The translations under genes were made by a program, and so were the position numbers. From Charina bottae (Eukaryota; Chordata; Lepidosauria; Squamata; Charinaidae): a stretch of DNA of 64,000 nucleotides. The DNA lies in the NCBI GenBank assembly GCA_023362775.1, contig JALMGJ010000011.1, forward strand, positions 23,176,001-23,240,000, given 5' to 3'. Below the pieces are notes generated by a model. It saw only the letters and a program-made list of their open reading frames with translations. It made no database searches and was not told where the DNA came from. Shown here piece by piece: positions 34,126 to 45,900 of the stretch (position 1 is its first letter; each line of letters opens with the position of its first letter).

Positions 34126-35704
34126 TTGTAACTTTAAACATTATAGAGGATTGAGCTAGGATAAATTAACTTGCCCAACATATTGGGGACTGTGTCTCAT
34201 TTTTAAAAAATGCAAAAGAAGACAATAGTTAAGGACATCTATGAAGGTGCACTATTATTCCATTCTTTTAAAAAAGCTGCACTTCGTGTGACAAGGAGAA
34301 AGGACAGAAAAGACACTTGGAAAACACAGCCAACTACCAGATGGATGGTTTTTCATACGAGCCCTCTTCTCCAACAAATGTGAATGAATGAAATACGATG
34401 ATTCCATTTCATCTTGGAACACACGTGGCTTGTGCGAGAGGACATGAAAAACTGAGACGGAATGATAAATGACCTGTGAATAAAATACATTTAAGTGGAC
34501 TCTTTCACTTTGGTGAACTACCTTATGGCTTGAACAGCTATCAAGGAACCTTATTCTTTCCCCCAAGAGGGCATCTTTAAAATTATAGAATGGGCAAAGT
34601 GTGACTGGAGAACTACAGTTACTGGATTTCAGGGCATTATGCTCTGCAAAGAGAATGAATGAGATCTAGGAAGAAAAAGAAGGCGTGACGTCCAGTGGCA
34701 TTTGACTCTGCTAAAGCATCTGTGTCTCACACTGGTATGCGTTCCTCCTTACTCCCCAAAGTCCATTTTAGACTGTAAGCTCCTCCTTAAGAGCAGGGAC
34801 CTACCCAATGACATCTGATGGCACCATATTCTTTCTTGTTCCTTTCATCTAAAGCAGCATTTCTCAACCTTGGCAACTTTAAGATAGGTGGACTTCAACC
34901 CCCAGAATTCCCCAGACAGCACAGCTGTCTGGGGAATTCTGGGAGTTGAAGTTCACCTATCTTAAAGTTGCCAAGAATTGAGAAGCGCTGATCTAAAGAT
35001 TGAATTATTGTATGGATGACTGACAGGAACACCTTATTCTGAGAGGATCTCAGGATGTGGGTTGGGACCTCGTAGAAGGGTCATCACAAATATTTAAAAA
35101 TTTTTAGAAAAGCAAAGCGGTCTAAACACATTGCAGGTTTTGCCCCTTGTTTCACCTGCACAAGGCCTCCATAAGCAGTTACGGTGCTGCGATTTGAGAG
35201 CTCCAGTGATACATAGATCAAAATTTAGTTACTAGAAGTGGTGTGTTTATTCCTTGCCCAACCCTGGGAAATTAAAGGGGAAGATGGACTTTTCCAGTTC
35301 TTTGTCAGACATCGTAGCTCAAAGAGCCAAAAGCTTTGAAGAAGTAGTCAATAGACTGCTTGTTTTTATAATATTCTCTATGGGGAATTACTGGACTTTT
35401 TCAATAGTTCAATAAATGAACTGTATGTTGGAGTTTAAATTTTGTTTTGGGGACTTACCTAGTTCAGGGCAGAACAAAGCAAGTAATTAAAACTCCACTA
35501 TTCTGGTGACAGGTTTCAGTTTCTTACAGAACCCTAGGTCTACAAATCAGCCTTAAATAAGAGAACAAACATCTAATTGTTTTCCCCTTTCTCTTCAATA
35601 AAAGCTGTTTAGCGCAAACAAACAGTTCAGTTGTGTTGTATTAAATTCTGGGGTGGGAAAATGTATATGATTTCTATCTTGCTTGATTTAAACTTTATCA
35701 TATG
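34126..35704. other. no gene recognised apart from one hAT element
   Basis: The 104-codon frame near 34255-34566 (-) has no recognised domain. The family P hAT element at 34855-34990 is listed separately. Confidence 0.4.
34855..34990. mobile_element. palindromic hAT-like MITE (family P), complete
   Basis: Starts cagcatttctcaaccttggc and ends attgagaagcgctg. The exact 8-bp duplication ATCTAAAG lies at 34847-34854 and 34991-34998. The arms are almost perfect inverted copies around agacagcacagctgtct. Confidence 0.9.
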
Positions 35705-35715
35705 TTAAAGAATAT

Positions 35716-36045
35716 GGGGCGTGGTGGCTCAGCGGGCAAGACGCCAGGCTTGTCGATCGGAAGATCGCAAGTTCGGAGGTTCGAATCCCTAGTCCTGCGT
35801 GCGGAGTGAGCTCCCGCACTAGCTCCAGCTCTTGCCAACCTAGCAATTCGAAAGCATGCTAATGCAAGTAGATGAATAGGTACCACTTCGGTGGGTAGGT
35901 AACAGCGTTCCGCGTACGTCATGCCGGCCACATGACCGCGGAAGCGTCTTCGGACAACGCTGGCTCTTCGGCTAACAAACGGGGATGAGCACCGGCCCCT
36001 AGAGTCGGACACGACTGCACAAATGTGCGGGGGGAACCTTTACCT
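35716..36045 (+). repeat. Sauria-type tRNA SINE (family A), full length with target duplication
   Basis: It begins ggggcgtggtggctcagcgg. The tail holds agagtcggacacgactgcac and ends ggggggaacctttacc. The duplication TTAAAGAATAT lies at 35705-35715 and 36046-36056, showing target-primed insertion. Confidence 0.9.
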
Positions 36046-36385
36046 TTAAAGAATATTAGTGGCAATGAAGATAAGTTGTCAAGCTCAAATCAGCAGTTTT
36101 CCTTGCTCAAATTAGGAATATGAGAATATATCTATATCTATATATCTATATCGATAGAGAGAGAGAGAGATACGGATACGGATATGGTTTTCATTGGCAC
36201 GTTTTCGGGAGTAGATTGCCAGGCCTTGCTCCCTAGTCTGTTCTTTGTCTGGAAGCTCAGCTGAAACCTGTCCACCATGGGTGACCCTTTTGGTAGTATA
36301 ACTACCGGTGGCATAGCTTCCAGCATCATAGCAACACGCAAGCCACCACAGTACAACAGACAGACGGGTGTCAGATGGGTGGTGT

Positions 36386-36652
36386 TCACAAAAAAGGCGA
36401 GGAAACTAGGCTTAGACTCTCATACTTTGGGCACATTGTCAGGAAAGACCTATCGCTTGAAAAGGACATTGTTCGGTGAAGTTGAGGGCCAGCGGAAAAG
36501 AGGAAGACCTTCAATGCGATGGATTGACACAATTACCGCAACAATGGATGCAAACATTGGAACAGTCAGGCAATTGGCACAAGACCATTTAGCATTTCGT
36601 TCTATTATACATAGGGTCGCCATGAGTCGTAAACGACTCGACGGCAACTAAC
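36386..36652 (+). mobile_element. RTE-type LINE 3' fragment
   Basis: It encodes the end of an RTE reverse transcriptase: KRTLFGEVEGQRKRGRPSMR, then WIDTITATMDANIGTVRQLA, then HRVAMSRKRLDGN and a stop, followed by an aac-rich tail. It differs from the BovB copy at 38243-39203, so it is a second RTE lineage. 5'-truncated. Confidence 0.75.
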
Positions 36653-36660
36653 AACAACAT

Positions 36661-36661
<1 letters not shown>

Positions 36662-36710
<49 letters not shown>
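36662..36710. repeat. (TA)n microsatellite
   Basis: A run of about 22 TA units at the tail of the RTE fragment, possibly grown from its simple 3' repeat. Confidence 0.9.
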
Positions 36711-36711
<1 letters not shown>

Positions 36712-37590
36712 TTATTTTATTTTAATCAGTCACTCTTAGTGCTATAGCTAGGCCTGTGCAAAAAATAAAAAGTTTCAAACTGAAACAGATTGTTTCAAGC
36801 ATTTTGAAATTCTTTCACCAATTCCCCACTCAAAATCAGATGTTTCATGAAATGTTGCACCCCAAATGGTTCAAAATAAAATATTTTCCCTAGTTGTGTA
36901 CGTAATTTGAGGTCCATGTAGCTAAAATTAGATCTCTTGGGGGATATTTCAAAATGGGCAGAATAAAATGGTGAAGCCTTACACGAGTTGATTTGACTGC
37001 ATTTTCTGATTATTATTTTTTAATTGATTTTAAAGGGACCAGGTTCCTATTCCAAATGTGTAAACTCATGGTAAAGCATGCACAGAGGAAGAACAAAAAC
37101 TGTATTTGATTAATTGTAATTGAAATTAAAACACAGTTGATATTGTATTTCTCCATATTTAATAACTTTTACTATCAGATTTAAAATTATAATTATACTA
37201 TTTGTAATATTTGGAGAACTCTGCAGGCTGTTAAGAATCATTTACAGCCCTAGAACTTTAGGTTGTATACCTTTGATACAGGGGATACCCTAGTAAGGGT
37301 AACAAAATACTCAACTTTAGGGCACCTAAAACTGAAAAAAGATTTATTTGGCTTTATTTGATCCAGTGGTTTATTAAGCTAAAAGAAATAACTGAGTATC
37401 TTATGCCTTCCTTCTCATGGAGAAAATCTATGTGGTTGCTAAGAGGTAACACCAACTTGATGGCACATAATCAAATCTTCCTTCCAAGCACTAGATAACC
37501 CTAATCAATCTGGCTGTCATTGTCTTTTATTACAAGTTAAAAATCAAATGTCCAGGTCGAGCTCAACTCCTGATGATGTAATACACATGT
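36711..37590. other. AT-rich intergenic DNA, nothing recognised
   Basis: Stops are frequent in all frames, and I see no repeat family shared with the rest of the window. Confidence 0.45.
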
Positions 37591-37673
37591 TCATATGTAC
37601 AGTTTCATTGGCAACAATATGGACGTAGTTTGCCATTCCTACATTTCAAACTATATCCAGCTTTTCTCTTTGC

Positions 37674-38107
37674 TGCCTCAGCGGGTAAGACACCAAGCTT
37701 GTTGGATCGGAAGATCGCAAGTTCGAATCCCTAGTCCCGCGTGCAGAGTGAGCTCCCGCACTCGCCCCAGCTCTTGCCAACCTAGCAATTTGAAAGCATG
37801 CAAATGCAAGTAGATGAATAGGTACCACTTCGGTGGGAAGGTAACAGCGTTCCGCGTGTGTCATGCCGGCCACATGACCTCGGAAGCGTCTTCGGACAGC
37901 ACTGGCTCTTCGGCTAAGAAATGGAGATGAGCACCGACCAAGGGCAAGATGGATGGATGATATTCTGGAGGTGACGGACTCAACCATGGGGGAGCTGGGG
38001 ATGGTGATGGCCGACAGGAAGCTCTGGCGTGGGCTGGTCCATGAAGTCACGAAGAACGAATAAACAACAAAAACCGGCCCCTAGAGTCAAACATGACTGC
38101 ACAACCT
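37674..38107 (+). repeat. Sauria-type tRNA SINE (family A) with a nested RTE fragment
   Basis: The head (cctcagcgggtaagacacca), body and tail (cggcccctagagtcaaacat) are those of family A. The body is broken after gatgagcaccg at about 37937. About 135 bp of an RTE 3' end is inserted (gggcaagatggatggatgat ... gtgggctggtccatgaagtc ... aacaacaaaaa), and the SINE resumes near 38073. Confidence 0.8.
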
Positions 38108-38242
38108 TTTCTCTTTGACTATGGGAGTTTTTTCCTGCCTCCCCTCTTTTTTTGCTTAATGAAGAATCCTTAAAACTCAACAGTTCACGCAACACATTAA
38201 GTTACTAGCCAACCATATTTTGACGGGGTGTAAAGTATTGTG

Positions 38243-39203
38243 CAACAGTTAGAACCAGACATGGAACAACCGACTGGTTCAAAATTGGGAAAGGAGTACG
38301 ACAATGCTGTATATTATCACCCTGCTTATTTAACTTATATGCAGAGTACATCATGAGAAATGCCGGGCTGGATGAATCACAAGCCGGAGTTAAGATTGCC
38401 GGGAGAAATATCAACAACCTCAGATATGCAGACGATACCACCCTCATGGCAGAAAGTGAAGAGGAACGAAAGAGCCTCTTGATGAGGGTGAAAGAGGAGA
38501 GTGCAAAAGCTGGCTTGAAACTCAACATTAAAAAAACCCAGATCATGGCATCTGGTCCCATCACTTCCTGGCAAATAGAAGGGGAGGAAATGGAAGCAGT
38601 GACAGATTTTATTTTCTTGGGCTCCAAGATCACCGCAGACGGTGACTGCAGCCATGAAATTAAAAGACACTTGCTCCTTGGGAGGAAAGCTATGGCAAAC
38701 CTAGACAGCATATTAAAAAGCAGAGACATCACCTTGCCAACAAAGATCCGTATAGTTAAAGCTATGGTTTTTCCAGTAGTAATGTATGGCTGTGAGAGTT
38801 GGACCATAAGGAAGGCTGAGCGCCAAAGAATTGATGCTTTCGAACTGTGGTGCTGGAGAAGACTCTTGAGAGTCCCTTGGACTGCAAGGAGGTCAAACCA
38901 GTCAATCCTAAAGGAAATCAACCCTGACTGCTCATTGGAAGGACAGATGCTGAAGCTGAAGCTCAAATACTTTGGCCACCTAATGCGAAGAGAGGACTCA
39001 CTGGAACATACCCTGATGCTCGGAAATACGGAAGGCAAAAGGAGAAGGGGACGGCAGAGGATGAGATGGTTAGGTAGCATCACCGATGTAATGAACATGA
39101 ATTTGAGTAAACTCCGAGAGACAGTGGAGGACAGGAAGGCCTGGCGTGCTATGGTCCATGAGGTCACGAACAGTCGGTCACGACTAAACGACTGAACAAC
39201 AAA
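38243..39203 (+). mobile_element. BovB (RTE) LINE, 5'-truncated, with open reverse transcriptase C-terminus
   Basis: The frame is open from the truncation point to the stop at 39195. Reverse transcriptase motifs are in order: KGVRQCCILSPCLFNLYAEY, then NNLRYADDTTLMAES (catalytic YADD), then LNIKKTQIMASG, FPVVMYGCESWT, LWCWRRLLRVPW and RRRGRQRMRWL. The 3' end is actaaacgactgaacaac plus A's. The duplication AAAGTATTGTG lies at 38232-38242 and 39204-39214. The endonuclease half is absent, so it cannot move by itself. The long open frame and clean duplication suggest a recent insertion. Confidence 0.9.
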
Positions 39204-39227
39204 AAAGTATTGTGAGAACTCAATCCC

Positions 39228-39362
39228 GCGTATAGTCGAAGGCTTTCATGGCCGGAATCCGATGGTGGTTGTGGGTTTTCCGGGCTGTGCGGCCGTGTTC
39301 TGGCAGATTTGGTTCCTAACCTTTCGCCAGTAGCTGTGGCTGGCATCTTCAGAGGACAGGAG
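39228..39362. repeat. interspersed repeat fragment upstream of BAX
   Basis: The block gtcgaaggctttcatggccg ... ttgtgggttttccgggctgt ... cgccagtagctgtggctggc ... cttcagaggac looks like a common reptilian interspersed repeat I have met before but cannot name. It occurs once here. Confidence 0.4.
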
Positions 39363-39599
39363 CACAGCTAGAAAATTCTCTCTGTGCCCAAGAAACGTGC
39401 TCAATCCCACTTAGGTTTTAGTGATCTCGTGCCAGCTTGCACGTTTACGCAGAAGCAAATCCCACATATTTTATTGAACTTAACTTTGCTGCCACCTACA
39501 GGCAATGCCGGGTACCAAAGTCCTTCGAATTGCCGGAGCCTCCTTGCCGCCGCCTCATCACACGATCGCTTACTTTTGCCCCTTCCTTAAAGGAAAGAC

Positions 39600-39936
39600 G
39601 GTACCGCTGTCACGTGATCCACAAAGCCGGGGAATTATGCCCTTACATGCATTTACAATAAAACACTTTTGCGCATGAGCTGACGGAAGTCGCGCGGTTG
39701 CATTTTTCCCCCCTCGCTCTTCAAACCCGGCAACCAGAAAAGAGGATGTCATCGCTTTAGCCCGCCCACCTCTCGGGTGCCGCTACATCGTCACGTGACT
39801 GGCAATGACCCTCTCCCATTCTCCGCGCTGCTTTATCCTCACTTTTTTCCGCCTGTCCCCTGCCGGCCGCTAGATCACGTGACTCTATAAAGCGGGTTGC
39901 CGCCTCGGGTCGGGCACAGCTGAGTAGAGTGGAGCG
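39600..39936 (+). promoter_or_regulatory. BAX promoter: three CACGTG boxes and a TATA-like box
   Basis: E-boxes CACGTG lie at 39611-39616, 39792-39797 and 39876-39881. The TATA-like CTATAAAG is at 39885-39892, about 45 bp before the BAX ATG. CpG density is high from about 39680 to 40300. CACGTG motifs and a TATA box are reported for the human BAX promoter, so this layout appears conserved. The start site is inferred near 39915-39925. Confidence 0.6.
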
Positions 39937-42182
39937 ATGGCGGCGGCAGCGGCGGGTCCTGGGAGAGAGCTGGAGCTTCCGCCTCGCAGGGAGGGTGAGC
40001 GTGCCGGGGCTCGGGAAGCAGGGCAGGCGGGGCGCGGTACTTCGTCGAGCCTGTCGGAGGCTGAGCGCAAGGCACGCGCGAACTGCCTCTCCGAAGATGA
40101 GGGCATGCCCGGGCATGAGATCTCCATGGCTCCCCTCGCCCTTTAATCTGGGCGGCTGGAGGCTGCTTACCCTCCAGCCTAGCGCCTCCCTGATGAGACC
40201 CGACTCCGACAGCCACCGTCCCCACCCAGCGAGCCCATTGCCTCTGCTGGCTGAGAGTCGTAGCCTTGCCTCTAGAGAAGCAGCGGGCTGAGGAAGGACA
40301 GGGCCGTGCGCGTTTTTGTTTTTCTAGAGTATCCGTGCGACAACCCTGCCAGGTAGGTTAGAGAGACGGGCGGCCAGTAGCCCTCGGCTGCCTTTTGGCT
40401 TCTGCTTCTCCCTCCTCGATAAACTTGGCATGCTTTTCATTTATCCTGGCACGGAGGCTTTATGATTGAAATGATGCGTTGCCTCGGGGTGACTGGATCA
40501 GCAAGGATTTTAAAATGACAATAGGGTGACCTACCCTGGCAGAATAGTTTTATTTACTGCTCAAGAGATGCTGGGCAGGTCTCCTACTAGATCATTTAGA
40601 TTTCTAAGGCCACCCAACTCGAACAGCAACTCTGGGCTTCATTCAAACTAAAAACAAAATCACAGTACATTAACCCCACCCCACCCAAATGGATGATATT
40701 GATGATGGATGATATTGATGATGATGATGAAGAAGAAGAAGAAGAAGGGGAATAGAGGTACACCATGAACAAACCTGACATAACAATCCAGACGTACATG
40801 CACCCCAAGCTATTGAAGGGCTGGGAACAAGCCAGGTCTTCAAGGCCTGTTTCAAAGAGAGCAGGGTTGGGGGTGTTCAAACCTCTGGTGGGAGTGGGTG
40901 ATGCTATGGCAGAAGGCAGGTGCCACGACAGAGTTGGAAATGTTTAAAAAGGTTCTGTTCTTCGTTTGTTTTTTTCTTGTTAAGACAGTCGTAGTCACTA
41001 TATTCAGAGTGGCTTGCACGCAAAGGAATACAAAAAGTTCCTGGAAATCAAAGCAACAACAAAACATTGAAACATGAGATGGCAATGAATGCCACCATCA
41101 AATTAGAAACTGAAAATCCATATAAGGGCAGTGCCTTCAGGAAGCTAATTAAAATGTCACGAAATAGCACGGAAGCTTTTGAATTCTTAACAAATCAAAT
41201 GAGGGAAAGCAAAAAATGATGGTGGTGTAATGAAGCTATGGAGTCTTTATTTCAGGGGGTTCTAGATGAGGATTTTATTGTGCAATCATCCCACCTCTTA
41301 AGTGGCATGTACAAGGGCTCCAGATGTATTCCAGTTGTAAGGCATCCATACTTTAAACTATGACTTGTGTCTTCCCCCCCCCCCCCCCCCCCCCGGACAC
41401 ACACACATCCAGCAGTAAAGAGAAAGATGGAGTGGCTGTTCAATGCTTTTTGATAGCAGTGAGACTTTGCTCCTGATAAGTCTGCATAGCATGGTGATAA
41501 GTTACATTCACATTGGGTTTTGCTTTTCTACCATGTGCTGCAATGGTAGGGTTTCACCTAGAGCTTTTGGAATGAAGACGACATATCTTTGAAGGATGAT
41601 AGATTTGATTTAAATCACTAGTTGGGTTCTATTGATCCTTAATTACTTGCACTTTGACATAAAAATACATTTTTCAGTATTCAGGTGCGGTTTGATTCCG
41701 TTCCTGAAGAATGGGGTTTCTTTGGCATTTTGCACACATGGTTATCTTATCTAGAGATTCAAAAAATATTCCCAAGTGAGTCTCCTCTATGATTTGCTGG
41801 ATTAATAGGTTTTAATTTCTATATTTTCTCCAGTGGGACCCAGAAATCTATTTTAAGAAACTGCACCCACCCCACCTCCTCTTCCTCCTGCCCAGGTCTC
41901 TTCAATTTCTTCTCCCTCCATCTTTGTCTTCTCAGTTTTAGAAAGAGATAAGAACTTGATGATGTGTCCTGTCAAAGTGCCCCAACTGCAAAATCAATCA
42001 GGACTGTTGCCTCCAATCTTCATATAGTTAACCATTAACCAATATGCCCATAAAATATAATTAGATGAATATTCATGCTGATATATATGAACTAGATAAC
42101 GTCGCAATAAAATTTTAAAATGTGATTTAACTAAGATCCTCATTTTAAAGTGTGTGTGTGTGTGTGTGTGTATGTGTGTGTA

Positions 42183-42260
<78 letters not shown>

Positions 42261-42929
42261 CCATCTTGACTGCCTATTAACATGGTTTGGTTGTATACTT
42301 TGGTGGTTGTTTTGCTAATTTAGATCTTATAGTTTAGTATTTGAACGTTATTTGTTTATTCCCCCTTACATTTCCAAACTTGAGAAAACAAAGAAAGAAA
42401 AAAATATTCTCCATTTTTAAGCAAAACACCCAGGTCCTTTGGTAGGTAGAAATCAAAATTAGCAAAATAAGATTGTTTAATAATAATGAAGTTTATCTGA
42501 TATACTAAATTTTAAAAATGCATCTAATCATTTGCCAATGTACATTTTGAGAATAACATTCATTTCTTCAACAAAACTAACCTATTTATATAAATTGGTT
42601 TCTTTTTCCTAGCCATTGAGATGGGCGTTGTTGTAGTGCTTGCTGTTGCCCTAAGTGGCCCTTTTCTGCATATTCTGTGTATTTTTATTATAACTGTTCT
42701 TAGATATTTTTTTTGTTATTCCTGGTTTGTTTCTATTGAGTTTTAATAATGTTAGCCGCCCAGAGTCTCTGTTGTGAGATGGGCAGCCATAGTAAGTAAA
42801 TAAATAAATAAACGGTCCTTGCTACTTTCCTAAATAAATAAATGGTCCTTGCTACAGATTTTTGGTGGTAACCTGTACAAAACACCTAGTTAACATTAAA
42901 AAAAAAGTCGTGTAATCAGATGAAGACTC

Positions 42930-42964
<35 letters not shown>

Positions 42965-45900
42965 TTTTCCCGCCTATTTATTTATTTATTTATTTATTTA
43001 TTTGTCATACTTATATCACCGCCCATCTCCCCCCACAGAGGGGACTCTGTTATAAATAACTCAAGGCGGTGAACATACCTAATACTCCTTCCTTCTCCTA
43101 TTTTCCCCACAACAACCCTGTGAGGTGAGTTGGGCTGAGAGTGACTGGCCCAGGGTCACCCAGCCGGCTTTCATGCCTAAGGCGGGACTAGAACTCACAG
43201 TCTCCTGGTTTCTAGCCCAGCACCTTAACCACTAGACCAGATTGGCTCTCTATATTTCTAATTCATCGTTGTTTGGCCACAACAGAAAACTAAAAGCTTC
43301 TAAGAAGCCAGAGGAGAGAGGTTCCGTACCCCTCCTTTAACTTGCTAGATCTGAAAACAGTTCTGTCTGGCTATCCTGGTTGATAATTGTGTCTAGATCT
43401 GCCCTCTGTAAATTTGTCTCATTACTTTATCAAAATCAAGTTGCTGATCATTGCATAAAAGACAAGTCCCTGCTTGTTAGAAACTTACAATCTAAATTTA
43501 GATCAGGAGGATTGAAAAAGAGGCAAGGTATAAATGTGAAGAAAACAGGAACACATAACTTACAGCATGATGTATGTGGATGAAGGCACTAGACATTGTA
43601 TTGAAACTTCAGAAACGTGTCAGGTTTACTCTGGTATAAGACATGAAACCTTTTTGATGGGCGTGTTCTTTGGGGTGAATGGGAGAAGGTGATGTATTAC
43701 TCTGTACCAGGCAAAGGTTCTTCGTAGATCACATTCCTTTCTGATCATGGGGAAGCTGTGTCAGAATAGAAAGCACGGGAGGTTAGGAACATGTATGTGC
43801 AAAGACTCTCCAAAATACAGACAAATGTTAAGGGGAAAAAATGGCTAAGTGCTGAACTTTTTGTGAGCTTGGAACCAGTGCTGACCTATATGTCTACTTC
43901 AGCCATGTCAAGTGTATTTTAAAAAACAGCTTTTGGTCTCACATTTCTCTAACATCAGCTAAACCGAAGGCGTGCCCTCCATATGACAAATACATGTATA
44001 AGCCCTAAGAAACCCTGATTCAAGCTATCTCCATGTTGTGGTTGTAAGGCAGCTTTCCCATCTTCATGCCCCAAATATAGGACCCCAATTTCAATGGTGC
44101 TGCTGGCTAGGAATTCTGGGAATTGCGGTTTTGACATCTGTATGGTGCCAGGTAGAAGAAAGTTGCAGTTAGAGGTAGACTATCTCTGGATGGTTGTCTT
44201 AGACCCTTGGTCTCTTTGCTAGTTCTGTGGAAGTAGCAAAAATAATAAGCCGATACCTGAGCCAGTCACAGTAAAAATATGTGAGAGCTATACGTGCTGC
44301 TAGGTAAATAATTAGTCATAATGATAAAACAGCCTTGAAAGGAAATGGGTGGCACGTCAAAGAAATGAAAAAGGAAATTGGTTTATTTACTAGAACTGGT
44401 GAAGGAAGAACTTACTGAGAGCTTTCGTTTTCCATCTTCTATTGACATTTGCAACAGATGAATTTCAGGCTGGGGGAATCTTGGTAAAACGGTGAGTCAA
44501 CTATGTGTAGTAAATGTGACGTGAGCAAGGGAGTGACAAGATTCATATACTGCTCTATATGTTTTTTAGTTCTCGTAGAATCATAGAGTTGGAAGAGACC
44601 TAAGAGTCTCTTCAGTCCAACCCCATGGACACTGCAGGATTCACTACAGTTTCTCCAAAGATGAAAACCTCCAGTGAAGGGGAAGAAAGCACTCTCTGCA
44701 ATAACCCAGAGCTTTCCAAACTTTTCCTGTTGGTGACACACACCAATGGCAGTGGCGGCGGTGCACGTGGCGGCGGCAGCACGTGCGGCGGCGGTGTGCA
44801 GGTGTGTCACGCAAAACCCGGAAGCGCCGATGGTGATCAGCGCTTCCGGGTTTTCGCGCAACACACCTGCACACCGCAGGCGACACACAGTTTGGAAAGC
44901 TATGCAATAGCCAGTTCCACTGATTGACAGCTCTTACTGTCAAGTTCTTCCTAATGTCTAATCCAGAGCTTTCCAAATTTTTCATGTTGGTGACACACTT
45001 TTTAGACATGCATCATTTCGCGACACACTCGTACAGCAGGGCACAAGGCAGGCACTAGGACCTGCGTGGAAACCAGGAGGCAGCAGCAGCCGCGACACAC
45101 CCAGACACTGCAGCGGACACAGTAAGGTGTCCGGACACACAGTTTGGAAAGCTCTGGTCTAATCTGTATCTACATCCTTGAAGTTTCATCCCCTTGAAGT
45201 TTCATTCATCAGCTCTAGTCTTACCGTCTGGAGCAAGTGAGAATAAGTCTGAACCTTCTACAGCAGTGTTTCTCAGCCTTGGCAACTTTAAGAGGTGTGG
45301 ACTTCAACTCCCAGAATTCCCCGGCCAGCCATGCTGGCTGGGGAATTCTGGGAGTTGAAGTCCACACCTCTTAGTTGCCAAGGTTGAGAAACACTGCTCT
45401 ACAGTGTGGCAGCCCTTCAGATATTTAACAATAGCTATCATGTCCCTTCTCAATCCTTTCTTCTCCAACCTAAACATACCTAGCTCTTTTAACCGTTCCT
45501 CGTAGGGCTTGTTTTCCAGACCTTTCACCATCTTGGTAGCCCTTCTCTAGACTTGCTCCTGTTTATCAGTTTTTTTTTTAATGGGGGTGTACAGAACTGA
45601 ACACAATACCCTGAGGCCTGACCAAGGCAGAGTAGAGTGGGATAATTACTCCCCTCAGCGTGGACTGTGTGCTCCTTATGATGCTTCTCAAGATGTCGTT
45701 GGCCGCCTTTGCAGCTGCGTTACACTGTGGGAACAGGTTGAGCTTGTCATCCGCTAGTACACCCAAGTCCTCCTCACACGTGCTGCTCTTGAGCCAGATT
45801 TCCCCCATCCTGTACATGTTTCTTTCGTTTTTCTTACCTAGATGCACGGCCTTACATTTCTCCCTGCTTGCTTTTAATCCGTTTGTTTCCGCCCACTGTT

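Noticed and set aside
34855..34990. Palindromes as transcription terminators or CRISPR repeats
   Set aside because: They are transposon hairpins with 8-bp duplications in eukaryotic DNA. No array of identical repeats with unique spacers exists in the window.
38205..39167. 320-codon open frame on the - strand
   Set aside because: It lies exactly opposite the BovB reverse transcriptase frame, which has YADD and other family motifs. The - strand product has no recognised domain, so it is a shadow.
39757..40291. Overlapping open frames on both strands around BAX exon 1
   Set aside because: GC-rich DNA lacks stops by chance. Homology and splice phase support only the BAX exon 39937-39994.
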